Source of the DNA: Amycolatopsis dendrobii
GTDB lineage: Bacteria; Actinomycetota; Actinomycetes; Mycobacteriales; Pseudonocardiaceae
Assembly: GCF_014145675.1 (NCBI RefSeq)
Contig: NZ_JACGZW010000011.1
Location: 248,001-312,000 of the forward strand
Reading direction: 5' to 3'
Length of the DNA: 64,000 nucleotides
The translations under genes were made by a program, and so were the position numbers. Positions 52,281 to 61,079 of this stretch are shown one piece after another. The notes beneath the pieces are model-generated. The model saw nothing but the letters and a program-made list of their open reading frames with translations. It searched no databases and had not been told where the DNA came from. Every line of letters starts with the position of its first letter. Within the stretch, counting starts at the first letter, position 1.

Positions 52281-54695
52281 TCAGAGCTTCACCATCGGCA
52301 CACTGCCGATCAACATCAGCCGCACCTTGCCCGAAGCTCCGAAGTCGATCGTCGCGGTCGCGCGTGGGCCGATGCCGTCGCAGGAGATGACGGTGCCCAG
52401 GCCGTACTTGTCGTGGCTCACGCGGTCTCCGACGTCCAGCTTCAGAGCCACCGTGTCCTTCCACGCCTTGCCGAACGGCGAACTCGAAGACGTCGACGAC
52501 GAGGAAGACCGGCGGCCCCACGTGGTCGCGGCTCGCGGGCCGGACGAGGAACCGGAGGAGGAGCCGAAGTTGCCGAAGCCTGGGGAGGACGGTTCCAGGC
52601 GACGCCAGTCGACGAGGTCCGGCGGCAGTTCGTCCAGGAAGCGGGAAGCGGGGTTCATCTGCGGCTGTCCCCACGCCGACCGGGTGAGGGCGCGCGACAC
52701 GTAAAGCCGTTGCCGCGCACGGGTAATCGCCACGTAGGCCAAACGGCGTTCTTCGGCCAATTCAGCGGGATCGCCCAGGGCGCGCATATGCGGGAAGACG
52801 CCGTCTTCCCAGCCGGTGCAGAAGACGACCGGGTACTCCAAGCCCTTGGCGGTGTGCACGGTCATCAGGGTGACCACGCCCGCACCGCCGTCGCCTTCTT
52901 CGCCGCCGTCTGAAGCGGGGATCGAGTCGGCGTCCGCGACCAGGGAAACCCGTTCCAGGAAAGCGGGCAGGGAGCCGGGGGCGGGAACGCCGTCGTCGAG
53001 GACCAGTTCCGCGTTTTCGTCGTTGGTGACCTCGGCGGTGAACTCGGCGAATTCGCGCGCGACCGTCACCAATTCGGTGAGGTTTTCGACGCGCGAAGCG
53101 TCCTGCGGGTCGTCCGATTCCTCAAGCTCCGCGCGGTAGCCGGTGCGCTCCAGGACCGCTTCGAGCAGGTCGTGGACCTCGGTGCCGGACGACGCCATCT
53201 CCTGCAGTTCGTCCAGCAGCGTCACGAAGCCGGTGATCGCCTTGGCCGAGCGTGGGTTCAGCAGCGCCACCTTGTCTTCGACCGCGTCACGCAGTGCGGC
53301 CCAGAAAGAGATCCGCTCCCGTTCCGCGTGCGTCGCCACGACGGCCTCGGCCCGGTCGCCGATGCCGCGCTTGGGGACGTTGAGAATCCGCCGCAGGCTG
53401 ACCGTGTCGTCCGGGTTCGCGAGGACGCGCAGGTACGCGATCATGTCCCGCACTTCGCGCCGTTCGTAGAATCGCACGCCGCCGACGACCTTGTACGGCA
53501 GGCCGAGCCGGATGAAGATTTCCTCGAACACTCGCGACTGGTTGTTGGTGCGGTAGAACACCGCGACGTCCGAGTAGTCCGCCTCGCCCTTTTCCGCCAG
53601 CGAGTCGATCTCCCCCGCGACGAACGCGGCCTCGTCGTGGTCGTTGTCCGACACGTAGCCGACGATCTTCTCGCCGTCGCCTGAATCGGTCCACAGCCGC
53701 TTGGCGCGCCGGTTGGGGTTGCGTGCGATGACCGCGTTGGCCGCGGACAGGATCGTTTGCGTGGAGCGGTAGTTCTGCTCCAGCAGAATCGTGTGCGCGT
53801 TCGGGAAGTCGCGTTCGAATTCCTCGATGTTGCGGATGGTCGCGCCGCGGAAGGCGTAGATGGACTGGTCCGCGTCGCCGACCACGCACAACTCGGCAGG
53901 CTCGATCCCGGTGTCCGTGGCTTCGGTGCCGGCGAGCGCGCGCACCAGGGTGTACTGCGCGTGGTTGGTGTCCTGGTACTCGTCGACCAGGACGTGCCGG
54001 AAGCGCCGCCGGTAGTACTCCGCGACGTCCGGGAACGCTTGCAGCAACGACACTGTCTGCATGATCAGGTCGTCGAAGTCGAACGCGTTCGCGCTCGACA
54101 GCCTGCGCTGGTACTCGGCGTAGACCTCGGCGACCCGCCGCTCCAGGTCGTTCGCCGCCTTCGAGGCCGCCTCTTCCGGATCGACCAGCTCGTTCTTCAG
54201 GTTCGAGATGTGCACCGCGAGCGTGCGCGCGGCGTACTTCTTCGGGTCGATGTCGAGATCGCGCGCCACGAGCGTGATGAGGCGCTTCGAGTCGTCCGAG
54301 TCGTAGATGGAGAAACTCGACGACATGCCGAGCGTTTTCGCCTCGCGGCGGAGGATTCGCACGCACATCGAGTGGAACGTGGACACCCACATCGCGTTCG
54401 CGCGCTTGCCGACGAGCGCCGCGACGCGTTCGCGCATCTCGGCGGCGGCCTTGTTGGTGAACGTGATCGCCATGATCTCGCCCGGATGCACGCCGCGCTG
54501 GCCGAGCAGGTAGGCGATCCGGCGTGTGAGCACGCGCGTCTTGCCCGATCCGGCTCCCGCGACGACCAGCAGCGGACCTCCGGCGTGCGTCACCGCCTCG
54601 CGCTGGGCGGGGTTGAGGTCCTCGAGCAGGTCTGCGGTTCCCGGCCGGGCAGCGCGGGCGGGCGGGTCTGCGGGGAGATCGAAGAGGGTGTCCAT
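52281..54695 (-). CDS. pcrA: ATP-dependent DNA helicase UvrD1/PcrA
   Basis: SF1A 3'-5' helicase acting in nucleotide-excision repair and replication restart. 804 residues. Motif I is GAGSGKT (47-53), then AITFTNKAAAEMRERV (Ia), VDEYQDTNHAQY (II), VVGDADQSIYAFRGA (III), LEQNYRST (IV), LMTVHTAKGLEYPVVF (V) and YVAITRARQRLYVSRA (VI). A Ser/Gly-rich linker leads to a C-terminal Tudor-like domain (DVGDRVSHDKYGLGTVISCDG), known to bind RNA polymerase in PcrA. ATG at 54695. Position matches Rv0949. Confidence 0.97.
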   Translation of the reverse strand: MDTLFDLPADPPARAARPGTADLLEDLNPAQREAVTHAGGPLLVVAGAGSGKTRVLTRRIAYLLGQRGVHPGEIMAITFTNKAAAEMRERVAALVGKRANAMWVSTFHSMCVRILRREAKTLGMSSSFSIYDSDDSKRLITLVARDLDIDPKKYAARTLAVHISNLKNELVDPEEAASKAANDLERRVAEVYAEYQRRLSSANAFDFDDLIMQTVSLLQAFPDVAEYYRRRFRHVLVDEYQDTNHAQYTLVRALAGTEATDTGIEPAELCVVGDADQSIYAFRGATIRNIEEFERDFPNAHTILLEQNYRSTQTILSAANAVIARNPNRRAKRLWTDSGDGEKIVGYVSDNDHDEAAFVAGEIDSLAEKGEADYSDVAVFYRTNNQSRVFEEIFIRLGLPYKVVGGVRFYERREVRDMIAYLRVLANPDDTVSLRRILNVPKRGIGDRAEAVVATHAERERISFWAALRDAVEDKVALLNPRSAKAITGFVTLLDELQEMASSGTEVHDLLEAVLERTGYRAELEESDDPQDASRVENLTELVTVAREFAEFTAEVTNDENAELVLDDGVPAPGSLPAFLERVSLVADADSIPASDGGEEGDGGAGVVTLMTVHTAKGLEYPVVFCTGWEDGVFPHMRALGDPAELAEERRLAYVAITRARQRLYVSRALTRSAWGQPQMNPASRFLDELPPDLVDWRRLEPSSPGFGNFGSSSGSSSGPRAATTWGRRSSSSSTSSSSPFGKAWKDTVALKLDVGDRVSHDKYGLGTVISCDGIGPRATATIDFGASGKVRLMLIGSVPMVKL

Positions 54696-54829
54696 CGTCT
54701 GTCAACGCTACCCCGGGGGTACGACAGTCCCGGAACAGCCACGGGGTCGGCCTGCGCTTGCCGACGTACGCCGCAGTGTCGCCTCGCGTCCGACGCGCGA
54801 CGCCGCCGCGGCGCGGAGCATCGGTGGGC

Positions 54830-55264
54830 ATGGACGACAAGATTCCCGCCCGGCTGAGGGCTTCCGACGGCGACCGCGAGCGCGTCGCCGAGACCATCCA
54901 GTCCGCCGGTTCCGACGGACGGCTCACTCTCGAAGAGGTGGAAGAGCGGCTGCGCACGGTCTACGCCGCCCGCTACACCGACGAACTCGGCGAACTCACC
55001 GCCGATCTCCCCCGCCCGGCGCCTGCCCGGCCGCGCGGCGGCGGCTGGCCGCTGACCCGGGCCGCGCTGCGCGAACATCCGGCGCTGCGCGTGCACCTCG
55101 GCATCGTCGCCGTGCTCGCGACCTTGCTGATCGTGCGCTGGGCGATCGGCGGGGCGTTCTTCTTCTGGCCGGCGATGCCGTTGTTCTGGCTGTTCATCAG
55201 CTTGGTACTGCACGCGCGGGTGCGGGCGTTCCGGCAGCGGCCGGGCGCGCCTGTGCCATACTGA
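54830..55264 (+). CDS. DUF1707 and 2TM-domain protein
   Basis: 144 residues. The N-terminal DUF1707/SHOCT-like domain reads RLRASDGDRERVAETIQSAGSDGRLTLEEVEERLRTVYAARYTDELGELTADLP; a 2TM part follows (HLGIVAVLATLLIVRWAIG and FFFWPAMPLFWLFISLVLHARV). Such proteins are widespread, membrane-bound and uncharacterised. GTG 54824 (GGAG 5-6 bases before it) is a possible alternative start. The stop codon lies four bases before the leader ORF of the chorismate mutase gene, and its last codons contain the leader's candidate -10. Confidence 0.87.
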   Translation: MDDKIPARLRASDGDRERVAETIQSAGSDGRLTLEEVEERLRTVYAARYTDELGELTADLPRPAPARPRGGGWPLTRAALREHPALRVHLGIVAVLATLLIVRWAIGGAFFFWPAMPLFWLFISLVLHARVRAFRQRPGAPVPY

Positions 55265-55268
55265 ATCC

Positions 55269-55331
55269 GTGCGGCACAGCAGCGAGCGATTTTTTTACGG
55301 GACCCGGACTCCGGCTCCCGTGATCGCGTAG
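55269..55331 (+). CDS. Putative Phe-Phe-Tyr leader peptide of chorismate mutase
   Basis: A 20-codon ORF (GTG ... TAG) in which codons 8-10 are TTT TTT TAC (55290-55298), i.e. Phe-Phe-Tyr. In this GC-rich genome TTT codons are rare, so two in a row are conspicuous. The end products of the pathway started by chorismate mutase are Phe and Tyr. CATACT (55257-55262) ends six bases before the GTG, consistent with a leaderless transcript starting at the GTG. The peptide reads VRHSSERFFYGTRTPAPVIA. Translation is not proven. Confidence 0.6.
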   Translation: MRHSSERFFYGTRTPAPVIA

Positions 55332-55427
55332 TGCCCCACCCGCCATCACCCGCAGCCCCGGAGTCCACTGGACCCGGGGCTTTCGCCGTCCCTGGGCCAC
55401 GGGGAGTCCGGACTTCAGAGAGGTCCC
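55299..55427 (+). promoter_or_regulatory. Alternative hairpins between leader peptide and chorismate mutase (attenuator-like)
   Basis: Mutually exclusive pairings are visible. GGACTCCGG (55306-55314, within the leader ORF right after the FFY codons) is perfectly complementary to CCGGAGTCC (55358-55366). The latter is also the 5' arm of a strong hairpin (55355-55380, 11 bp with one bulged A and a 3-nt loop) followed by TTT, terminator-like. In addition 55304-55311 complements 55404-55411, and GGGACC (55299-55304) complements GGTCCC (55422-55427) next to the GAGAGG ribosome binding site. Which structure responds to ribosome stalling is not settled by eye. Confidence 0.5.
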
Positions 55428-55428
55428 G

Positions 55429-55725
55429 ATGAACGCGCAGACGCAGAACGCCGACGGACAGCCCGCCGAGCACACCCCGGCGGGCGAGGACATCTCGTCG
55501 CTTCGCGAGGAGATCGACTGGCTCGACTCCGAAATCCTCCGGCTCGTGAAGCGCCGGGTCGAGGTGTCGAAGACCATCGGCGCGGCCCGGATGGCCGCGG
55601 GCGGCACGAAAATCGTCTACAACCGCGAGATGGACGTGCTGGCGCGCTACCGCGAACTGGGCCCGGAGGGCAGGCAGCTGGCGATGCTGCTGCTGAACCT
55701 CGGCCGCGGCAGGCTGGGCCGCTGA
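55429..55725 (+). CDS. aroQ: Chorismate mutase, AroQ (delta) type
   Basis: Converts chorismate to prephenate for Phe and Tyr. 98 residues, all-helical AroQ type. SLREEIDWLDSEILRLVKRRVEVSKTIGAARM carries the catalytic Arg/Lys pattern (RE, KRR...K...R), followed by the REMDVLARYRELGPEG segment and the C-terminal LLLNLGRGRLG, which in the mycobacterial homologue Rv0948c contacts the DAHP synthase partner and activates it. Ribosome binding site AGAGAGG before the ATG. Genomic position next to pcrA also matches Rv0948c. Confidence 0.95.
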   Translation: MNAQTQNADGQPAEHTPAGEDISSLREEIDWLDSEILRLVKRRVEVSKTIGAARMAAGGTKIVYNREMDVLARYRELGPEGRQLAMLLLNLGRGRLGR

Positions 55726-55782
55726 CCCGGCATCCGGGGCATCCCCGATTCGCGCCGCGCGGAAACCGGGCAGACTGGACAC

Positions 55783-56088
55783 ATGATTAACCTCATCGCC
55801 GTCATCATCGCGATCGCGAGCGTGCTGGCTGCCCTCGGCCACGTCGGCTACCTGGCGCTGCTGAACAACGCGGCGGGCAAGCGGGCGGGCGGGGCCCCGG
55901 TGGCGCAGTACGTGCGCAGCCGCTGGGCACTTGCCGGCGGCGCCACGGCGGCCTCGCTGTTCGCGTGGCTGCTCACTTCCGGCAACGTCGTGCTGGACGT
56001 CATCTCCATCGTCATCGCGGTCGGTAGCGGTGCGACGTCGATGAAGGCCCTCCAGTCGACGCAGGCGAAGTACCGCAGCGGCGGCTGA
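55783..56088 (+). CDS. Hypothetical small membrane protein
   Basis: 101 residues. An N-terminal helix (LIAVIIAIASVLAALGHVGYLALL), a basic loop (NNAAGKRAGG), two further hydrophobic stretches (WALAGGATAASLFAWLLT and VVLDVISIVIAVGSGATSM) and a short tail. ATG 55783 is near a plausible short leader; no family recognised. Follows chorismate mutase by 57 bp, possibly same transcript. Confidence 0.7.
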   Translation: MINLIAVIIAIASVLAALGHVGYLALLNNAAGKRAGGAPVAQYVRSRWALAGGATAASLFAWLLTSGNVVLDVISIVIAVGSGATSMKALQSTQAKYRSGG

Positions 56089-56435
56089 GGAGCCCCCGAA
56101 CTGGGCAAACACCGGGCAGCACGCTGCGCTGCGTGACGTGCCGCCCGTTCGGGCGCGCCCGGTCGAGTGAAACCGGTGCAAGTTGCAGGATGGGTGAAGA
56201 CATTCGCCTTCCGGTTTCCTACTGTGAAGTCCGTGAGGACCCTGGCGTCTGCGCCGGGCTATGCCCGGAGGACGCGCGGGAGCTGCGGCTCCGCGCGCCG
56301 TTCTCCGCGTGCGCGTGCATTTGCGCGGGAGTTCGCAAGTGTGGACGCAAGCGTCGTTCTCCGCTCGCCTGCTCCGTTCGGGTTGACGACCGCCCCGGCG
56401 CCGTCACGCCCCTCGCGCGGAGGGGTCGGACCGGC
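56089..56435. other. Intergenic region (347 bp)
   Basis: No gene recognised. The open frame that extends upstream of the next CDS through this stretch has a Cys/Arg-rich shadow-like composition. Presumably contains the promoter of the 56436 gene. Confidence 0.4.
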
Positions 56436-58052
56436 ATGACGGGAAACACGATGGGCGGTCGGCGGCACGCGGATCGCCCCGGCGCGGTGTCGGACGCCGA
56501 GGTCACCGTTCCCGGACGGCACCGCGTCCGCGCCGACGGCACCTGGACCCCGATGGTGCCGCCGCGCACCGCCGGACATCACCGGCACCGCACCGGCTCC
56601 GCGCCCGCCGTCGACGGCGCTCCGGTGCAGCGGGGCAGCGAGAACCCGCAACTGCGCGGCGCACCGGCTCCGCGCGCGAACCGCGTGCCCGACGACGGCA
56701 ACCGCCCGGCCCCTAACCAGCCGGTTTTCCCCACCGCCAGCGGCACGTTGCCGATCGGCGAACCGCCGTTGCCGCAGCCGCAGCGCCGCCGGGCGACGAG
56801 CGATCCGCGCGGCGGCCGAGCCCCCGTCGAACCCCCGCGCCGCCAGGCCTCCGCACCGGACCGGCTGGCCGAACCCCGGCAGAACGTCGTTTCCCCTCGG
56901 CAGGAAGCCGAGAGCCGCCACACCGCCCGGCGGACCGAATCCCGCGCCGCCTTCGCTCCTCCGCAGAACCGGATCCCTGAGGAGCACCGCGCCTTCGCCC
57001 CGCCGGAAAGCGCACTCCCCCAGCCGACCCGGCGCACCCGGCAGGAACGCGTCGCCACTACTTCCGCCGCGCTGGCCAACCGGCCGGAAAGCCCCCGCGA
57101 ACGCGTCGAGCTGAACTCGGTCGCGGAGGAACCGCCCCGGCGCCAGCGCGTCACGCTCGGCGAACCGGCCGTCTCGCCGCTGGAGAAACAAGAACAGCAG
57201 GACGACGAGGTGCGCGTGTATTCCGCACCGCTGCTGGACGGCCTCGGCACGTTCGACCTCGGTTCGGTGCCCGCGTCGGTCACCCCGCCGAAGACCTGGC
57301 GCAAGGCCGCGTGGTTCGCCACCGGCGCGTCCGGTGCGGTGGTCGTCGGGCTGCTGTTCGCCGGGACGTTCCTGGTCGGCGGGCCCGCCACCACGACGAC
57401 CGACGCGGTCGGTGGCGGCGGCTGGCCCGGCAGGCAGAACGGCGGCAACCCGAACCTCAGCGCGCTCATCCCGAACGGGCAGCACAGCGGGATCGGCGGC
57501 AACGTCCCGCGCAGCGGCTCCAGCACCAGTCCCGACGGCGTCACCTCGGACAACGGCACGCATCCGCAGCAGGGCTCCGGTCCGAGCAGTTCCGCGAGCA
57601 GCAGTTCGGCCGGCGTGACCACGTCCGCGGGCCCCGGCACCGGCAGCAGGACGTCCGCGCCGACGACGACGGACTCGCCCTCGTCGAGCGAACCGCCGGA
57701 GAAGCCGCCGGTCACTCCCGCTCAACGGGAAACGAAAGAGCCTCCGTACTTCACCGCCAACGACCCGAACACGATGGGGAACAACTCGGAGAAGTTCTTC
57801 AACAACGTCACCACCGACCCGTCCGAGGCCTCGTCGGTCACGTCCGGCGACCTCAAGCAGCAGGGTCCGCAGGGGCTGCGCAAGCGCTACGCCGACGTCG
57901 CGTATTTCGAGGTCAAGAAGGTCACCATCGACCCGCAGCACGGCACCACGGTGAACACGGTCGAGGTCACGCACCAGGACGGCAGCAAGAGCACCGAACA
58001 GCAGACGCTCACGTTCGACGACAACGGCAAGATCACCGACGACGGGCGCTGA
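56436..58052 (+). CDS. Single-pass protein with disordered cytoplasmic part and small extracytoplasmic domain
   Basis: 538 residues. Residues 1-285 are Pro/Arg/Gln-rich and probably disordered (for example RRRATSDPRGGRAPVEPPRRQ). A single transmembrane helix (WFATGASGAVVVGLLFAGTFLVG, about 290-312) follows, then a Ser/Thr/Pro linker, and a C-terminal domain of about 100 residues (KFFNNVTTDPSEASSVTSGDLKQQG ... YFEVKKVTIDPQHGTTVNTVEVTHQDGS). The last part looks like a small beta-rich domain. GGAGGGG precedes the ATG. It precedes a kinase/pseudokinase group and may be a phosphorylation target or signal partner (inference). Confidence 0.75.
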   Translation: MTGNTMGGRRHADRPGAVSDAEVTVPGRHRVRADGTWTPMVPPRTAGHHRHRTGSAPAVDGAPVQRGSENPQLRGAPAPRANRVPDDGNRPAPNQPVFPTASGTLPIGEPPLPQPQRRRATSDPRGGRAPVEPPRRQASAPDRLAEPRQNVVSPRQEAESRHTARRTESRAAFAPPQNRIPEEHRAFAPPESALPQPTRRTRQERVATTSAALANRPESPRERVELNSVAEEPPRRQRVTLGEPAVSPLEKQEQQDDEVRVYSAPLLDGLGTFDLGSVPASVTPPKTWRKAAWFATGASGAVVVGLLFAGTFLVGGPATTTTDAVGGGGWPGRQNGGNPNLSALIPNGQHSGIGGNVPRSGSSTSPDGVTSDNGTHPQQGSGPSSSASSSSAGVTTSAGPGTGSRTSAPTTTDSPSSSEPPEKPPVTPAQRETKEPPYFTANDPNTMGNNSEKFFNNVTTDPSEASSVTSGDLKQQGPQGLRKRYADVAYFEVKKVTIDPQHGTTVNTVEVTHQDGSKSTEQQTLTFDDNGKITDDGR

Positions 58053-58304
58053 CCAGCACACTGTCTGCAAATGCCGATGCACGTGCGGTGCGGTGAGCGG
58101 TTGTTCCCTCGTCCGGTTGGGTGACATAAGCTGCCGTTCGTCGTACGACGGCGGCATTCCGGCGACGGAGTCTGGCGGCCGCCCGTCGGCACAGGGTTAC
58201 CTGGCGACTACGAGGTCCGGGCCGACCACGAATCGCGCCCGACCGCCCCGGGGACACCGCCACCGTGTCGTGTCCCGCCCCGAACCCCCAGAGCGAGGAC
58301 TTTC

Positions 58305-59204
58305 GTGCTTGAACGGCAGCGAACCCGGCGAGAGCCCGACGCCGTGCGCGTCGAGGACGTGATCCCGCCGGAACTGCTCGAGGACGTGGCCGAGGCCGAC
58401 CGCGAATATCTCGAGCAGGTGTTCCGCGAACCGCAGAAGTATCTGCCGCCGCGCACCCGCCGCCCGGTCGTCCGGGCCGAGGAACCCGTCGAAGAGCCCG
58501 AAAGCAAGCTCGCCCGCCGCGCGAAGCTGGCCGGGCTCGTCGGAGCGGGCGCGCTCGTCGCCGGTGCCGTCGTCACCGCCTCGCTGCTCAGCGGCGGCCC
58601 GCGGCCCACCGTGCCGGTCGCGGGCGGAGCCGCGGTGCCCGCCGGGTTCAGCGGCGCGGCCGCGCTCGGCGGCCAGGCCGTGCCGCAGCAGCGCAAGGTC
58701 CACTCGTCCGGCGGCACGACGTCAGGGCAGAGCGAAAGCACGACGCAGTCGAAGCACACCGACTCCGCGGCCACGACGCCGTCGAACTCGGGAACCACGA
58801 CGCCGGAAACCACTTCCGGCACCTCGTCGTCCGCCTCCTCGAGCACCCCGGCGTCGGCGGAATCGCACAAGAAGTCCGCCACCTCGTCGGCGGCCGCGCC
58901 GGATCCGGTGAAGCTCGAAGCGGTGCGCAAGTTCTACGCCTCGATCGACCACCAGCCGGAGAACGCGCTTTCGCTGCTCGCGCCGAACGTCGCGCGCGGC
59001 GAAACGGGCGATCTGGTCCGCGCGTGGAGCGGGGCCGACTCGATCGACGTCCAGGAATTGCACGTCCAGGACGACGGTTCGGTCTTCGCCGTCGCGCTGG
59101 TCCACCAGGCGGACGGAACCCTCTTGCGCGTGACCCAATTGTTCGACGTCGTCGAGCAGGATGTGATCTCCCAGGCCCGCGTCCTGTCCGCGGTCTACTC
59201 CTGA
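58305..59204 (+). CDS. Single-pass membrane protein with NTF2-like-looking extracytoplasmic domain
   Basis: 299 residues. Cytoplasmic acidic start (PDAVRVEDVIPPELLEDVAEADREYLEQVFREP), one helix (AGLVGAGALVAGAVVTASLL, about 73-92), a Ser/Thr/Gly linker, and a C-terminal domain of about 100 residues (KLEAVRKFYASIDHQPENALSLLAPNV ... LFDVVEQDVISQARVLSAVY). That domain has the cone-shaped NTF2-like pattern, common as a cell-surface sensor in actinobacteria. GTG start with GAGG seven bases before. Same architecture as the 56436 gene, with a different C-terminal domain. Confidence 0.78.
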   Translation: MLERQRTRREPDAVRVEDVIPPELLEDVAEADREYLEQVFREPQKYLPPRTRRPVVRAEEPVEEPESKLARRAKLAGLVGAGALVAGAVVTASLLSGGPRPTVPVAGGAAVPAGFSGAAALGGQAVPQQRKVHSSGGTTSGQSESTTQSKHTDSAATTPSNSGTTTPETTSGTSSSASSSTPASAESHKKSATSSAAAPDPVKLEAVRKFYASIDHQPENALSLLAPNVARGETGDLVRAWSGADSIDVQELHVQDDGSVFAVALVHQADGTLLRVTQLFDVVEQDVISQARVLSAVYS

Positions 59205-59416
59205 CCTGCGCGAACGTGGTTATGCCGGGTCAGGGCAAGTGTGCCGCGTGCGTGTGCGCAGAGTGAGCGCCTAGCCTTGTCACGGGTCGGTCTCGGCAAA
59301 ACCGGCACACGGTCCACAGCAGGTGCCTACGCTCCGGTGCTGCGGCGGGTTCGAACTCACCCCTTCGGGGTAGAACAGTCCCGCCCCGGGAAGTCGGAGC
59401 CCCAAAGGGAGGTCGC

Positions 59417-61063
59417 GTGAGCGACGAGGGTCGTCTGGTCGCCGGCCGGTACCGGATCGTCGGGAAGATCGGTTCCGGCGCGATGGGGGCCGTCTGGCGC
59501 GCCCACGACGAGGTGCTGGGCCGTACGGTCGCCATCAAGCAGCTGCTTCTCCAGCCCGGGCTGGAGAACCACGAGGCGGAGGACGCCCGGCAGCGCACCA
59601 TGCGCGAGGGCCGGATCGCCGCCCGGTTGCACCACCCGAACGCGATCACCGTGTTCGACGTCGTCACCGACGACAACGGCCAGCCCTGCCTGATCATGGA
59701 ATACCTGGATTCCACCAGCCTGGCGCAGGTGCTGCAGGAGAAAGGCACCCTGCCGCCGCTGGAGGTCGCCCGGATCGGCGCGCAGATCGCCGCCGCCCTG
59801 CGCGAGGCGCACGCGGTCGGCATCGTGCACCGCGACATCAAGCCGGGCAACATCCTGCTCGCGGGCAACGGCACGGTGAAGATCACCGACTTCGGCATCT
59901 CGCGGGCCAAGGACGACGTCACGGTCACCAAGACCGGGATGATCGCGGGCACCCCCGCCTACCTGGCCCCCGAGGTCGCGATCGGCGGCGACCCCGGCCC
60001 CGAGTCGGACGTCTTCTCCCTCGGCTCCACGCTGTACGCCGCCTGCGAGGGACAGCCGCCGTTCGGCTTGTCCGAGAACACGCTGAGCCTGCTGCACGCG
60101 GTCGCCGCGGGGCAGATCAACCCGCCGCGGCAGTCCGGTCCGCTGGCGAGCGTCCTCGCGGTGCTGCTGCACCCGGAGACCCAGCACCGTCCCACCGCCG
60201 ACGAATGCGAGGAACTGCTGGCCGCGGTCGCGCGCGGCGAGACCCCGCTCGGCGGTCCGGACGGCGACACGATGATGGCCTCGTCCTCGGGCACCCTCGG
60301 CGCGGCCGCGCTCGGTGCTGCGGGCGGCGCGGCTGCCGCGGGTCTGCTGCATCCCGACGACGAACAGGCCAGCCACTCCGGCACGCTGCTCGACGACCCG
60401 GGCGTGACCCAGCAGTACGACCCGAGCGCGCAGCAGTACTACGACGAGGACCCGTACCCGCCCGGCTCCGGCTACCCGGAAGACGACTACGACGACCACG
60501 GTTACCAGCAGGACGGCTACCACCAGGAGCCGCCGCTGTACGGCGACCCGAGCCGCAACGGCCTCGCCGCCACGCGCGCGGTCCCGGTGCCGGACCACTA
60601 CGAGGACGATCCGTACGACGAGGACCCCGCGCCGCGGACCCGCGTGGTGCAGACCGCGCCCGAGGACGACGAGGACGAGAAGCCCGGCGCGTGGAAGAAG
60701 CCCGCGATCATCGGCGGCGTCGTGGTCGTCGGCCTGGTCGCGCTCGGCGTGTGGCTGCTGACTCCGGGCAATCCGCCGGACGCTTCGCAGCCGGCGCCGC
60801 CTGTTTCGTCGTCCGCGGTCGCGCCGACGTCCGTCACACAGCCGCCTTCGGAAGCAACCACTACGTCCCCGCCTACGTCTTCCCGGGAAAGCGCGACCCG
60901 CGAGACCCAGTCGACGCGGCACTCGCGGCGGACCACTACGGCGGAGGACACTCCGACGCAGGATCAGCCGTCGCAAACGCGGGTGTCTCAGACTAAGCAG
61001 TCGCCGACCAAGCCGCCGCAGTCGGAAACCTCGGCGACAGCGCCGCCGACTGCGACCAGCTAG
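59417..61063 (+). CDS. Transmembrane serine/threonine protein kinase (PknB-like)
   Basis: 548 residues. Kinase domain (about 10-280): Gly loop IGSGAMGAV (18-26), catalytic Lys41 (VAIK), HRDIKPGN with Asp140, and DFG (158-160), so it should be active. A disordered Tyr/Asp/Gln-rich juxtamembrane region (370-430) precedes one helix (KPAIIGGVVVVGLVALGVWLL) and a Ser/Thr/Pro-rich extracytoplasmic tail of about 100 residues without PASTA repeats. GTG start with GGGAGG just upstream. The downstream pseudokinase begins 16 bp later. Confidence 0.95.
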   Translation: MSDEGRLVAGRYRIVGKIGSGAMGAVWRAHDEVLGRTVAIKQLLLQPGLENHEAEDARQRTMREGRIAARLHHPNAITVFDVVTDDNGQPCLIMEYLDSTSLAQVLQEKGTLPPLEVARIGAQIAAALREAHAVGIVHRDIKPGNILLAGNGTVKITDFGISRAKDDVTVTKTGMIAGTPAYLAPEVAIGGDPGPESDVFSLGSTLYAACEGQPPFGLSENTLSLLHAVAAGQINPPRQSGPLASVLAVLLHPETQHRPTADECEELLAAVARGETPLGGPDGDTMMASSSGTLGAAALGAAGGAAAAGLLHPDDEQASHSGTLLDDPGVTQQYDPSAQQYYDEDPYPPGSGYPEDDYDDHGYQQDGYHQEPPLYGDPSRNGLAATRAVPVPDHYEDDPYDEDPAPRTRVVQTAPEDDEDEKPGAWKKPAIIGGVVVVGLVALGVWLLTPGNPPDASQPAPPVSSSAVAPTSVTQPPSEATTTSPPTSSRESATRETQSTRHSRRTTTAEDTPTQDQPSQTRVSQTKQSPTKPPQSETSATAPPTATS

Positions 61064-61079
61064 CGATCCAGGGACAGCA

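Noticed and set aside
51981..52913. A long plus-strand ORF (310 residues) through the GGCAC repeat
   Set aside because: It is open only because the repeat contains no stop codons; it overlaps pcrA on the other strand, and the protein is pure repeat followed by antisense-like sequence.
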